Positions 47,019 to 58,524 are shown, counted from the first letter of the stretch. The stretch: 64,000 nucleotides of DNA from Chrysemys picta bellii (GCF_011386835.1 NC_088798.1:682001-746000); one strand, 5' to 3'. Numbers and translations are program-made. The notes: generated from the letters alone by a model not told the origin.

Positions 47019-47270
47019 GGGCTGGTCTACACTGGGGGGGATCGATCTAAGATACGCAACTTCAGCTACGTGAATAGCATAGCTGAAGTTGAAGTATCCT
47101 AGATCGATTTACCTTGGGTCCTCACGGTGCGGGATTGACGGCCGCGGCTCCCCCGTCGACTCCACTACCGCCGCTTGCTCTGGTGGAGTTCTGGAGTCGA
47201 CGGGGAGCGCATTCGGGGATCGATAAATCAATCGCTGCCCGCCGATACGGCAGGTAGTCTGGACGTACCC
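47019..47270. mobile_element. 252-bp Harbinger-type MITE inside the PLE
   Basis: The left end is GGGCTGGTCTACACT and the right end is AGTCTGGACGTACCC, imperfect inverted repeats. A perfect TAA duplication is at 47016-47018 and 47271-47273, as expected for PIF/Harbinger. It contains a GTCGAC-rich internal palindrome with ATCGAT segments. Confidence 0.92.
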
Positions 47271-47350
47271 TAAGGGATCGTCCTTCAGCATAGGTTGTAG
47301 ATCTTGGATGATGCGCTGGAGAGGTTTTAGTTGGGGGCTGTAGGTGACGG

Positions 47351-47604
47351 CTAATGACGTTCTGTTAGTTTCTTTGTTGGGCCTGTCTTGTAGTAGGTGA
47401 CTTCTGGGTCCCTTCTGGCTCTGTCTATCTGTTTCTTAACTTCCCCAGGTGGGTATTGTAGTTTTAAGAACTTCTGATAGAGATCCTGTAGGTGTTTGTC
47501 TCTGAGGGATTGGAGCAAATGCGGTTGTATCTTAGAGCTTGGCTGTAGACAATGGATCAAGTATGTGGTCTGGATGAAAGCTGGAGGCACGTAGGTAAGT
47601 ATAC
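47351..47604 (-). pseudogene. PLE coding remnant upstream of the nuclease
   Basis: The minus-strand frame is QTTYLIHCLQPSSKIQPHLL through LQYPPGEVKKQIDRARRD. Its position suggests the region between the reverse transcriptase and the nuclease. No catalytic residue is identifiable. Confidence 0.4.
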
Positions 47605-47615
47605 TATACTTACCT

Positions 47616-48104
47616 AGAGCATGACACAAGCCTTGTGACAAAATTGTAAGAGTTTTATGTGTGAAAAGTATGAATAATTATGCTTAGCTCTTACTGACCT
47701 CAGTGACAAAACTGTATTATTACATTAACTTACACTTGTGTAATCTCGGCATAGGTCTTTGCTAATGTTAGGGAGCAAAGGGAGGTTGGGTGGTATAAAC
47801 TAATTGGAGTAAGAGTAAATTCTGTGTCATTGTATGCTAATGAGTCACAGGCTGCATGGCTTTCTGTTGATCTCCAGACATTCTAATGTTTGGTACTTTT
47901 TAAAGCTGTAAAATTTTTCCAAAAAAGTGAATAAGGGTTTCTACAGGAGCTCAGATACAATGGTGATTACGGCCATGAAAGTAGCTAGATACAGAACAGA
48001 CCATTGTCTACTTCTTGAAAAATAGCCTGTCCAAAATCACAAGAATCAACAGTCTACCCACAGTGACAATAACAAGGGCTTTTAAATACACAACAAATGA
48101 TATG
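47616..48104. other. Spacer between the two PLE copies
   Basis: AT-rich sequence with no recognised feature. Confidence 0.45.
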
Positions 48105-48117
48105 TTTTGCTCTGTTT

Positions 48118-48976
48118 CAGAGTAGCAGCCGTGTTAGTCTGTATCCGCAAAAAGAAGAACAGGAGTACTTGTGGCACCTTAGAGACTAACAAATTTATTA
48201 GAGCATAAGCTTTCGTGGACTACAGCCCACTTCTTCGGATGCATATAGAATGGAACATATATTGAGGAGATATATATACACACATACAGAGAGCATAAAC
48301 AGGTGGGAGTTGTCTTACCAACTCTGAGAGGCCAATTAATTAAGAGAAAAAAAAAACGTTTGAAGTGATAATCAAGATAGCCCAGTACAGACAGTTTGAT
48401 AAGAAGTGTGAGCATACTTACAAGGGGAGATAGAATCAATGTTTGTAATGGCTCAGCCATTCCCAGTCCTTATTCAAACCGGAGTTGATTGTGTCTAGTT
48501 TGCATATCAATTCTAGCTCAGCAGTCTCTCTTTGGAGTCTGTTTTTGAAGTTTTTCTGTTGTAATATAGCCACCCGCAGGTCTGTCACTGAATGACCAGA
48601 CAGGTTAAAGTGTTCTCCCACTGGTTTTTGAGTATTTTGATTCCTGATGTCAAATTTGTGTCCATTTAATTCTTTTGCGTAGAGACTGTCCGGTTTGGCC
48701 AATGTACATGGCAGAGGGGCATTGCTGGCACATGATGGCATATATCACATTGGTAGATGTGCAGGTGAACGAGCCCCTGATGGTATGGCTGATGTGATTA
48801 GGTCCTATGATGATGTCACTTGAATAGATATGTGGACAGAGTTGGCATCGGGGTTTGTTACAAGGATAGGTTCCTGGGTCAATGTTTTTGTTCAGTGATG
48901 TGTGGTTGCTGGTGAGTATTTGCTTTAGGTTGGGGGGGGTTGTCTGTAAGCGAGGACAGGTCTGTCTCCCAAGATC
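48118..48976 (-). mobile_element. Second Penelope-like element, 5'-truncated, minus strand
   Basis: It lies in the same orientation as the first copy and has the same order: tail, terminal module with CCGAAGA core (48232-48238 on the minus strand), spacer with TATATATATAC repeats, then the nuclease region. A 13-bp target duplication, TTTTGCTCTGTTT, lies at 48105-48117 and 48977-48989, so the insertion endpoints are firm and the copy arrived truncated. The first base or two may overlap with the TTT of the duplication. Confidence 0.88.
48436..48741 (-). pseudogene. PLE GIY-YIG endonuclease remnant, frameshifted
   Basis: The frame contains LNGHKFDIRN, PVGEHFNLSGHSVTDLRVAI and ETAELELICKLDTINSGL, homologous to the first copy. 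The YIG motif itself is displaced to another frame by a one-base change near 48695. Upstream, IMCQ-like residues are also out of frame. Confidence 0.8.
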
Positions 48977-48989
48977 TTTTGCTCTGTTT

Positions 48990-50491
48990 GTTCAGGTTGC
49001 AAGCTGTGCCGGGGAAGGGATCGTGTGCACTTTATCTGTACTGTGTGGTGCTGAGCATGCTAGTGCTGTAACATATTTATGAATTTGTTCTAGTAGGGAA
49101 AATATGTTGTCTGTAAATATAAATCTGAGTTAGAGGTGAATTATTCTTAATTTATTAAATTTTAGTTGTATTTTGGAGATTAATGGCTTCTTGTCATTAA
49201 TGCATGTCTCCTTTAACAAGTAGGTCAGGGCTGTACTGCCTTTCCCTGTTTCTTTTCTTTTACTCTTTATCACTAAAGATGTGCGCTGTTTTTAGATGTG
49301 ATCAGAAGCACTAACATTTCACTTTGGGTTTGGTATATTGTCATGACATCTTGGTGCTGGAACTGGCCAAATAAGCCTGTAATGAAGCAACTGAGGGGCA
49401 AGTGTTCTGACTAGCGCCTGTTGTGAAATTATTGGTTTTCTGTGTATCTTAAGTGAGTTGACAGCTCGCTGGATTCTAATTGCACAGTGTAATTAAAATA
49501 AACACTATAATGCTAATCATTTATGTATTTTGCCTTTGGCTGAAGTTTTAAATTAAAAGCTGCTATACTTTTGGTGAAAGTAGTTTTAATATTTATTTAT
49601 TTATTTATTACTAGGCTGCCTGTTTCCAGTCCAGCAGTATTTCTGTGAGAGTGGATAAAATATTGTTAGGCAGACTCATTTTTGTTTTTCATTACCTAAT
49701 AGTATATTCTAGAAATAAAGTAATTATTGCTTTTAAGAAAAACTGCCACACTTGAGTGTTCAATACCATTAGACTCAAGCAGTCACTGATGAAGTGAATA
49801 AATGACAGGTTATACATAGATGTAAATTTGCAATTATTTACTTCTTTGAGGGGAAAATAATGATATTTTGTTTCTGTCCCAATGACTAGTGTTGAAAATC
49901 AAAGCAACACACCAGATGTTTTTCCTAATAACTGCAGTTCAAGCTCTCTCTTGTATGGAGGAGCGTTTGAACGGAGTTCAGCTCCTGTCTTTGTAGTTTC
50001 TCTTGCTTGTTAGTGCAGCCCTTCTCTAACTGTTTCCTTCAACAGACCACTGCATGGGAGAGTTCAGTGGACTCACTCCCTTCCAATCTCCTGCTGTTTC
50101 TAAAAGTGCTTCATTCTGTGGACAACTGGTAAGGAATCTATAGGGTGTAGCTGGTTCATGGCTCAGAGTCTGAGACACTGTTAGCTTATGTAATTTAAAT
50201 AGGTACAGTGTTTTTCATAAGATATTGACTGATAGTCATGTGTAGTTGGGAATTTATGCAAATGAATGATTAGCTAGTGCTCCTAAAGTTCTGCGCCAGT
50301 CCTGTCCTAGCCTTGTCCTGAAATAAGACCCTGCCTACCATGGTAGCAACAACAGTGTTCAAGGGTCATAGTACAATTTTCGTGAAAGATAATAGGCAGG
50401 AATATTTTAATAACATGGCTGAGAGAAAGTTCCTTTTCCAGGGAAACAACGAAGACATGCGGCTGTTGCTAGTATGCTTTTGGTCAGCATG
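48990..50491. other. AT-rich unassigned interval
   Basis: An imperfect TTTA microsatellite lies at 49587-49610. No gene was recognised. Confidence 0.4.
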
Positions 50492-50499
50492 GTTTAGAC

Positions 50500-50834
50500 C
50501 AAGGATTGGCAACCTTTTGGCATGTGGCCCATCAGGTTAAGCCCCCTGGCGGACCGGGCCAGGTTGTTTACTTGCTGCGTCCACAGGTTCGGCCAATCGC
50601 AGCTCCCACTGGCCGCAGTTTGCCGTTCCAGGCCAATGGGGGCTGCGGGAAGGCTGGCCAGCACATCCCTCGGCCCAGGCCACTTCCCGCAGCCCCCATT
50701 GGCCTGGAACAGCAAACTGCGGCCAGTGGGAGCTGCGATCGGCCAAACTTGTGGATGCGGCAGGTAAACAAACCAGCCCGGCCCCCCACGGGGATTACCC
50801 TTGCAGGCCGTGTGCCAAAGGGTGCCAACCCCTG
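50500..50834. mobile_element. 335-bp hAT element with a long internal palindrome
   Basis: The ends CAAGGATTGGCAACCTTTTG and GGGTGCCAACCCCTG are inverted repeats. The perfect 8-bp target duplication GTTTAGAC is at 50492-50499 and 50835-50842. Internally, GGCCAATCGCAGCTCCCACT and its inverted partner near 50735-50760, with the GCCAATGGGGGCTGCGGGAA pair nearer the centre, give a hairpin of roughly 100 bp per arm. The open frames of 66-132 codons here are palindrome artefacts. Confidence 0.93.
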
Positions 50835-50987
50835 GTTTAGACTGAATTTTAGTGAATTATGTGGCAGTTATTGTGATATGACAAACCGATTAGGATTAGT
50901 GTGAAATCTCAATACTAATCTAATTTTATGACACAATCAAGTTTTGAATTTGCATATGGAGAGCTGTAGTTTGTTGTTCCACTATAT

Positions 50988-51393
50988 CCGTTGTTCTCAA
51001 ACAGGGGTATGTGTACCCCTGGGGATATACAGAGGTGTTTCAGGGGGTCAACTCATCTAGCTATTTGCCTAGTTTTACAACAGGCTACATAAAAAACACT
51101 AGCAAAGTCAGTACAAATTAAAGTTGTCATACAGACAATGACTTTTTTATTCTGCTCTATATACTATACACTGAAATGTAAGTACAATAGTTATATTCAA
51201 TTGATTTATTTTATAATTATATGGTAAAAATGAGAAAGTACGCAATTTTCAGTAATAGTGTACTGTGACATTTTTGTATTTTTATGTCTCTTTTGTAAGC
51301 AAGTAGGTTTTTAGTGAGGTAAAACTTGAGATACGCAAGACAAATGAGACTCCTGAAAGGGATACAGTAATTTGGAAAGGTTGAGAGCCACTG
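50988..51393. mobile_element. 406-bp hAT-type element
   Basis: The left end CCGTTGTTCTCAAACAGG and the right end AAAGGTTGAGAGCCACTG are imperfect inverted repeats. The target duplication is CACTATAT (50980-50987) versus CACTGCAT (51394-51401), matching at 6 of 8 positions. The interior is AT-rich and includes a possible remnant frame on the minus strand at 51217-51438 that cannot be assigned. Confidence 0.75.
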
Positions 51394-52445
51394 CACTGCA
51401 TCATCTAGGCCAGAGTTGCCATAGATCGCCATGATCATGGGGCTGTTTAGTCTTGATGTTAATTAAGGTGATTTTTCCCCTCCTCTTTCTTACACTAAGG
51501 CTATGTCTACACTACTGCCTATGTTGGCAAAACTTATGTCGCTCAGGGGTGTGAATATTCCACAGTGCTGTATGTATTGACATGGCCTACGTTAAAGTTG
51601 TTTATATACTGCTTCTATGGCAAGAAGCTTTCAGATTTGCTTGGTATGTATAAAAAGCCCTTGAAGAAATTAAGATAATTCTTGGATTTTATAGAAATTA
51701 TTAGAAGATTCAGGTAAAATGTATCCGAAAAAAAGGTCTTGTGGGCATAACTGCTTTTCTTAAAACAGAGAAACTTGGCTCCTTTTTCTGTTGAATCAGA
51801 TTGTCATTCCAAGGTCCCTAAATGATATAAAAACATAATGTTTAATAGATTCCTGAAAGGAAATTCTTTTATCTGGTTCAGTGAACATTCAACGCAAGTT
51901 TATTCTTGAAATCAATTACATACCTTTAGAAAGACGTTGCAAAGAAACTCCACCAGCAATCTTGGTCTGAGATTTGTCTGGGCAGGTGGGCATTAGGGAA
52001 TTTCATAGTCTTATTTTTATAATGAAATTGTGTAGAATTAATATTGATTTATTGTAGCAGCTTGCTAGCACCACTATATCTAAGGGTCACTTGCCAGTTC
52101 TGCTTGTATAGTTGTGCCTCTGCATACTTCCTCAGTTAAGATCTGTTGTTGCAGAGGTTAGGGAGTAATGGGGACATTTTATTATTTTTAAAAATCAATT
52201 TTTGAAGGCTTTATTATCTGACTTAAGTTCTTATCGGGCTGAAAAACAGCACATAAATTCTTGGGGAATAGAAATGGGTTAAATTAAGCTGTATTTTAAT
52301 GATAGATTTATTTCCATTTCCAGTCCCCAATTTCTGCCCTCAGTCCTAGTGTAGAGTGGTGTATTTTTGTTTAAGATATTTTAAATGCTTGGGTTTAACT
52401 GTGAAGAGCAGCTACTGTCCATTTACATTTCTCTTACCATACATA
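51394..52445. other. Unassigned with a Harbinger-type end
   Basis: AAGGCTATGTCTACACTAC at 51499-51517 is a Harbinger-type left end without a visible partner. The rest has no recognised feature. Confidence 0.4.
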
Positions 52446-52636
52446 CACCTCTACCCTGATATAACACAACCCGATATAACATGAATTCGGATATAACGTG
52501 GTAAAGCAGTGCTCGGGGGGGGGGGCGCGGCTGCGCGCTCCGGCGGATCAAAGCAAGTTCGATATAATGCGGTTTCACCTATAACACGGTAAGATTTTTT
52601 GGCTCCCAAAGACAGCGTTATATCGGGGGAGAGGTG
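52446..52636. mobile_element. 191-bp MITE with ATATAAC-rich ends
   Basis: The left end CACCTCTACCCTGATATAAC and the right end GTTATATCGGGGGAGAGGTG are imperfect inverted repeats. GATATAAC repeats three times at the left and once more internally. A run of 9 or more G is at 52516-52526. The flanks TA and TG would fit a decayed TA duplication, as in Tc1/mariner, but the superfamily is unproven. Confidence 0.7.
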
Positions 52637-52671
52637 TGTTTACATTCAGTATCAAGGATTCTATCAAAAAT

Positions 52672-52690
52672 CCCATTGACTTCAGTGGGA
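52672..52690. repeat. Single arm of the AAGTCAATGGG motif
   Basis: CCCATTGACTTCAGTGGG is a single arm, related to the hairpins at 8085-8140 and 18739-18775. Confidence 0.4.
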
Positions 52691-52987
52691 GTCTGATTGT
52701 CAATATTTAATATCTCAGTGTTTAGTATTTTATTACATGTTGAAGAATGGTTCATTCATATTGGTGTAAAACAGTTTTTTTCTAATACTATTGGGAAAAG
52801 TAGGGATGTGACAAATATTCCATTCCTGTTTGCTCTGTATACGAACAGTCATCATTTCCCAGTCTTTTAATTTAGTAAATAGTGATCCAAGGAAAAAGCA
52901 GAAATAATAAACAGTTTTTGGTGATGTGGCAGTTAATATGATTGTTTTTGAGTGGTGTTTGCAGGTATGTCAATGCAGTATTTGGAC

Positions 52988-53640
52988 AGTCAGCATTCCA
53001 GTACTGCTAGAATCATAGAATATCAGGGTTGGAAGGGACCTCAGGAGGTATCTAGTCCAACCCCCTGCTCAAAGCAGGACCAATTCCCAACTACATCATC
53101 CCAGCCAGGGCTTTGTCAAGCCTGACCTTAAAACCTCTAAGGAAGGAGATTCCACCACCTCCCTAGGTAACCCATTCCAGTGTTTCACCACCCTCCTAGT
53201 GAAAAAGTTTTTCCTAATATCCAACCTAAACCTCCCACACTGCAACTTGAGACCATTACTCCTTGTTCTGTCATCAGGTATCACTGAGAACAGTCTAGAT
53301 CCATCCTCTTTGGAACCCCCCTTCCGGTAGTTGAAAGCAACTATCAAATCCCCCTCATTCTTCTCTTCTGCAGACTAAACAATCCCAGTTCCCTCAGCCT
53401 CTCCTCATAAGTCATGTGCTCCAGCCCGCTAATCATTTTTGTTGCCCTCCGCTGGACTCTTTCCAATTTTTCCACATCCTTCTTGTAGTGCAGGGCCCAA
53501 AACTGGACACAGTACTCCAGATGAGGCCTCACCAATACCAAATAGAGGGGAATGATCACATCCCTCGATCTTCTGGCAATGCCCCTACTTAAACAGCCCA
53601 GAATGCCGTTAGCCTTCTTGGCAACAAGAACACACTGTCT
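52988..53640 (-). mobile_element. CR1 LINE, 3' half, minus strand
   Basis: The 3' end is at about 52988 (ATCATAGAATATCAGGGTTG on the plus strand). The minus-strand frames 53096-53347 and 53344-53559 overlap by a one-base frameshift and contain [30 protein letters not shown], and upstream [19 protein letters not shown] with [15 protein letters not shown]. It is a young subfamily, 5'-truncated. Confidence 0.93.
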
Positions 53641-54659
53641 TGCTAGTCTTGCTTCATTTGGTAGGAGGGCTTCCTCCTCCCCCCCTCCCCCACCAAATTT
53701 TGCTTTTATTGTGAAGTCTCATGTTGTGAATACTAGAACTTCACGGTGCATATTTTGCACTGACTACTTATGCAAAAACTGATTCCATGCCACAGATATC
53801 AATGGAAGAAGACCGTAGGAATATTAGACAACAATATTAGAAAACATCCTCATCTTCTAAAACAGCCTTGCACAACTTTATTCACCCACTTGCCAGGATA
53901 AGTAAATTGTTTGTTATGGCAGACAAATAAATTATTATTTTTAGTTATAATTTTCACCACGATAAAGGTTGGGCAAATAGACTTTATTTAGTCTGGTAAA
54001 CTGATATGAAAATTTTTGCAGGGCTGCCCTGAAATATGTAGAAAAAGCCGTGGGTAATCTTATTCTCGAATCTCTTGGGGTAATACAGCTGTAGGCTACA
54101 CAACAAGCACAGTGATGAACTAAGTGAAATTCTAGCATGCCAAAATGTTCTGATTTAAATAACTTCTCAGAAAGATATTTGTCTAACAAACTGAACGACT
54201 GCTGTGAAAATACGTAATTCTGTTGCCAAATTTCTTGCTGCACAGCCATTTTTATTGCCAGCAAGTATTTGTTTTAAGTCTCTTTAGCCCACTTACTATT
54301 GGTTTGACCAATATTTCAATAGAAAAGTTGCTGTTATATTCTGCTAACCCAGTGTTTTGTAGCAGTCCTTGCAGTCAGCTGCAAGTTGGCCATTTTTAGC
54401 ACTCAGCCTGCAGCTCAATTGCAATATCAGCTTTAAGAAGGTAAAAATCCATATAAGATCCATATTTCACATTACCTTATTTTAGTTTGATACCACCTGT
54501 TACCGTGCCAAAGAAACCTATCTAAACATTGACAGCATTACTGAGCAAATCGTGGCCATATATGTGATAGTAAGACGAAATGTTTCGGAACCTTCAATTG
54601 AGAATTCATATTTCAAGTCTATTGTTGGTGGGAAAACCATACAATAATCTTTGTTACTG
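53641..54659. other. AT-rich unassigned
   Basis: A 107-codon minus-strand frame at 53941-54264 has a protein-like mix of residues but no domain. Nothing else was recognised. Confidence 0.35.
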
Positions 54660-55626
54660 ATTCATCAGCATCAGTTGGCTGCTAGTTGGCAGCCGGTATC
54701 AAGCGGAGTGCCCCAGGGGTCGGTCCTGGGGCCGGTTTTGTTCAACATCTTTATTAATGATCTGGATGATGGGATGGATTGCACCCTCAGCAAGTTTGCA
54801 GATGACACATCTGGGGGGGGCGGGGGGGGAGAGGTAGATACGCTGGAGGGTAGGGATAGGGTCCAGAGTGACCTAGACAAATTGGAGGATTGGGCCAAAA
54901 GAAATCGGATGAGGTTCAACAAAGACAGGTGCAGAGTCCTGCACTTAGGACGGAAGAATCCCATGCACTGCTACAGGCTGGGGACCGACTGGCTAAGCAG
55001 CAGTTCTGCAGAAAAGGACCTGGGAAGCTGGATAGGAGTCAGCAGTGTGCCCTCATTGCCAAGAAGGCTAAGGGCATATTGTGCTGCATTTGTAGGAGCA
55101 TTGCCAGCATATCGAGGGACGTGATCATTCCCCTCTATTCAGCACTGGTGAGGCCGCATCTGGAGTATTGCATCCAGTTTGGGGCCCCCAGTATAGAAAT
55201 TGGAGAGAGTCCGGCGAAGGGCAACGAAAATGATCAGGGGACTGGGGCACATGACTTATGAGGAGAGTCTGAGGGAACTGGGCTTGTTTAGTCTGCAGAA
55301 GAGAAGAGTGAGGGGGGGGATTTGATAGCTGCTTTCAACTACCTGAAAGGGGGTTCCAAAGAGGATGGAGCTAGGCAGTTCTCAGTGGTGGCAGATGACA
55401 GAACAAGGAGCAATGGTCTCAAGTTGCAGTGGGGGAGGTCTAGGTTGGATATTAGGAAACATTATTTCACTAGGGAGGTGGTGGAATCTCCTTCCTTAGA
55501 GGTTTTTAAGGTCAGGCTTGACAAAGCCCTGGCTGGGATGATTTAGTTGGGGATTGGTCCTGCTTTGAGCAGGGGGTGGGACTAGATGACCTCCTGAGGT
55601 CCCTTCCAACCCTAATCTTCTATGAT
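54660..55626 (+). mobile_element. CR1 LINE, palm domain to 3' end
   Basis: The best CR1 copy in the window. The frame starts [20 protein letters not shown] and reaches the reverse transcriptase catalytic motif FADDT at 54795-54809. It then runs [20 protein letters not shown] and [12 protein letters not shown] before a frameshift near 55080, then [19 protein letters not shown], a second frameshift and a stop region, and the final [20 protein letters not shown] block. It closes with GGACTAGATGACCTCCTGAG and a TTCTATGATC terminus. A G-run expansion at 54811-54828 adds codons. Inactive. Confidence 0.93.
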
Positions 55627-55890
55627 CACAACACAGAACTGTTGTATCTTTCAAACCCATGCGTTCCATACCTCTCTTTATCACTGGAAGCACTATACTA
55701 TCCACTATACTATGCCAAACCTTTTTGTCCCAAAGTCTCTCTTTGAATCCATTATTTGTCATATAGTGCTAAATATCAAAGAGAACAACTCTCAGCTACT
55801 TAAACCCTAGACACAACACAGTATATTTGCAGGATATATTGTACTGTCTTATCCCCTACTCTGAACTACTTCAGTAACTCACTATATTGT

Positions 55891-56246
55891 AAAAACAACG
55901 AGGAGTCCTTGTGACACCTTAGAGACTAACACATTTATTTGGGCACAAGGTAAGTGTGAAGTCAGTCTAACGAGATAAATCAATTAACAGCAGGATACCA
56001 AGGGAGGAAAAATAACTTTTGAAGTGGTAATGAGAGTGGCCCACTACAGACAGTTGACAAGAAGGTGTCAGAAACAGTAGGGAGAAATTAGTATTGGGGA
56101 AATTAGGTTTAGATTTTGTAATGACCCAACCACTCCCAGTCTTTATTCAGGGCTAATCTGATGGTATCCAGTTTGCAAATTAATTCTAGTTCACTCCTCG
56201 TTGTTTTTGCTGATACAGACTAACACGGCTACCACTCTGAAAGCTG
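55891..56246. mobile_element. PLE-derived insertion with mixed orientation
   Basis: The left 300 bp is PLE spacer and 3' coding DNA in the minus orientation (similar to 46180-46550). The last 60 bp is the plus-strand tail GTTTTTGCTGATACAGACTA to ACCACTCTGAAAG. A perfect 12-bp target duplication, TCACTATATTGT, lies at 55879-55890 and 56247-56258. The hammerhead-like core is missing here. Confidence 0.85.
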
Positions 56247-56699
56247 TCACTATATTGTGCCTAGGTAAAGATGCTGCACGCTATTTATGCTGCAAATCTA
56301 ACCATGTTTAAGCATAGCTGTGAAGTATTGTTACGGCTAAACCCTTCTATAACATTTTTGCTTACCGATGTGGACAGAAAATAGTCATTTTATAACCAAA
56401 TTACAGAACCACGTTTTAGCTTATGTTTGTCGAAAACTGTGCTAGGCTTTCACCCCTAAAATTTCATGCCATTGCGATTACTAGTGAAAATGCTAATGTA
56501 GACGAGCTGCTGGTGTTCTGACTCCTGTATACTCTAACCTAGAGGGGCGAGGTGGTTAAAAAGTTGATGGTCAAAGCCCCTTGTCAACACTGGGACTCCC
56601 ATCGTTGCTATTACCTGTGGAGTTGCACTGGTGGTAGTATATTACTGGTAAGTTTTAGGGGAAGAAAGGCTAATGTAGAAAAGGACAATAGAGGTTATA

Positions 56700-56888
56700 G
56701 AGTAACAGCCGTGTTAGTCTGTATCCGCAAAAAGAACAGGAGTACTTGTGGCACCTTAGAGACTAACAAATTTATTAGAGCATAAGCTTTTGTGGACTAC
56801 AGAAGTGGGCTGTAGTCCACGAAAGCTTATGCTCTAATAAATTTGTTAGTCTCTAAGGTGCCACAAGTACTCCTGTTCTTCTTTTTTT
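56700..56888. mobile_element. Foldback PLE-derived element 6
   Basis: The full tail lies at the left and a shorter right arm is present. The two arms are inverted and meet near 56802. A perfect 13-bp target duplication, AATAGAGGTTATA, lies at 56687-56699 and 56889-56901. Each arm carries the AAGCTTATGCTCTAATAAAT module. The hairpin block GTGGGCTGTAGTCCAC occurs once at the centre (56805-56820), followed by GAAA. Confidence 0.92.
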
Positions 56889-57104
56889 AATAGAGGTTAT
56901 AATATGCTTCTGTAATATGGTGATAAAATTTTTCTGTCTATGCCAGCAAGAAAAAAAAGCATGTTTATAATATGGTTTGATGGTGTGAATTTTGTGTGGC
57001 ATAGGCAAGGTTCTACTCTGAATTTTCTGATTTTAGTTGACCCAAGCCCTGCTTAGCACATCGATTGGCACACACAAAATGAAATAAAAGCTGGCTAACT
57101 GCTA

Positions 57105-57907
57105 GGTCTCAAAATGGAATGGTAAACAGGGAAACCTCATTCTGTGGGAGCATTTCTAGTGGGGTCCTGCAGGGATTGGTTCTTGCCGTAAGCTGTTAAA
57201 CGTTTTTATTAACCTGGAGGAAAACATAAAATCATCATAGAGTTTGCAGATGACACATTTGGGCAGTGGTAAATAATGAATAGGACATGTCGCTGATACA
57301 GAGCGATCTGGATTGCTTGATAAAGTGGGTGCAAGCAAACGTATTTTAATATGGCTAAATGTAAATGTATACATCTAGGAGCAAAGAACATAGGCCAGAC
57401 TTACAGGCTGGAGGACTATATCCTGGGAAACAGTGACTGGAAAAGATTTGGGGTGATAGTGGATAATCAGCTGATCATGAGCTCCCAGTGTGATGCTTTG
57501 ATGAAAAGACTTAATGGGATCCTTCGATGCATAAACAGGACTCTCAAGTAGGAATGAGAGAGGTTATTTTACCTCTGTATCTGGCACTATGACCTATGAG
57601 GGAAGATTGAAAAAACTGGGTTTGTTTGGCCTGGAGAAGAGAAGACTGAGAGGGAACAGTTTTAAAGTATATAAAATGTTGTTACAAGGAGGAGGGAGAA
57701 AAATTGTTCTTCTTAACTCCTGAGGATAGGACATGAAGCAATGGGCTTAAATTGCAGCAAGGGCAGTTTAGATTGGACGTTAGAAAAAAATTCGTAACTA
57801 TCGGGGTGGTTAAACATTGGAGTAGATTGCCTAGGGAGGTTATGGAATCTCCATCATTGGTGATTTTAAGAGCGGATTAGACAAACATCTGTCAGGGATG
57901 GTCTAGA
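57105..57907 (+). mobile_element. CR1 LINE, first part (split by nested insertions)
   Basis: The palm motif FADDT is at 57243-57257. The tail includes GTGGTTAAACATTGG and TTATGGAATCTCCATCATTG. The copy runs to GGATGGTCTAGA and is split there by the hAT (57909-58511) and DNA transposon (58525-61054). Its last 77 bp resume at 61055. Confidence 0.88.
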
Positions 57908-57908
57908 A

Positions 57909-58511
57909 CAGGGGCAGGCAAACTTTTTGGCCTGAGGGCCACATCGGGTTTCGGAAATTGTATGGAGGGCCGGTTAGGGGGGGCTGTGCCTCCCCACACA
58001 GCCAGGCACGGCACGTCCGCAGCCCCTATCCGACCCCTCTTGCTTCTTACCTCAGATATCCCCCCCCCCCCCCCCCAGGACTCCTGCCCCATCCTACCCA
58101 CTCTGTTCCCTGTCCCCTGACGGCCCGCCCGGGATCCCTACCCCATCCACCCCTCCGTGTCCCCTGACTGCCCCAGGACCCTCTGCCCCTGACTGCCCCC
58201 CGTCACCCCATCCAACCTCTCCTCTCATTCCTGACTGTCTCCCCGGGACCTCTGCCCCATCCAACCACCCCTTCTCCCTGACCACCCCTGGAACCCCTGC
58301 CCCTGACTGCCCCCCGCTACCGCATCCAACCCCTCCTCTCCTTCCTGATTACCCCGCCCGGGACCCCTGCCCTCATTCAACTCCCCTGTTCCCCGTCCTG
58401 ACCCCTAAACACCACCTCAAACTCCCCTGCCCTCTATCCAACCCCCCTTGCTCCCTGCCCCCTTACCGAGCTGCCTGGAGGGGCCCGGGGGCTGTAGTTT
58501 GCCCATCTCTG
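57909..58511. mobile_element. 603-bp hAT-type element, C-rich interior
   Basis: The left end CAGGGGCAGGCAAACTTTTT and the right end AGTTTGCCCATCTCTG are inverted repeats. The perfect 8-bp target duplication GTCTAGAA is at 57901-57908 and 58512-58519. A C-run lies at 58060-58076. An irregular C-rich tandem array (about 58080-58460) of phrases like CCCCTGACTGCCCC matches the G-rich array at 30010-30420 read in reverse. Confidence 0.92.
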
Positions 58512-58524
58512 GTCTAGAAGATAA

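Larger units (their letters stand above)
46136..47615 (-). mobile_element. Penelope-like element (PLE), 5'-truncated, minus strand
   Basis: The element's 3' end, GTTTCAGAGTGGTAGC on the plus strand, is at 46136. Moving up the window come the tail, the terminal module with CTGATGA (46239-46245, minus strand), a 200-bp spacer, the GIY-YIG endonuclease frame (46470-46781) and upstream coding remnants to about 47604. It is interrupted by a Harbinger MITE at 47019-47270. A perfect 11-bp palindrome (AGGTAAGTATA, C, TATACTTACCT) at 47593-47615 lies at the truncated 5' boundary. PLEs are retroelements with a reverse transcriptase and a GIY-YIG nuclease. Confidence 0.85.

Noticed and set aside
53941..54264. 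107-codon minus-strand frame
   Set aside because: It has a protein-like mix of residues but no domain or splice context that I could judge. I left it as unassigned.
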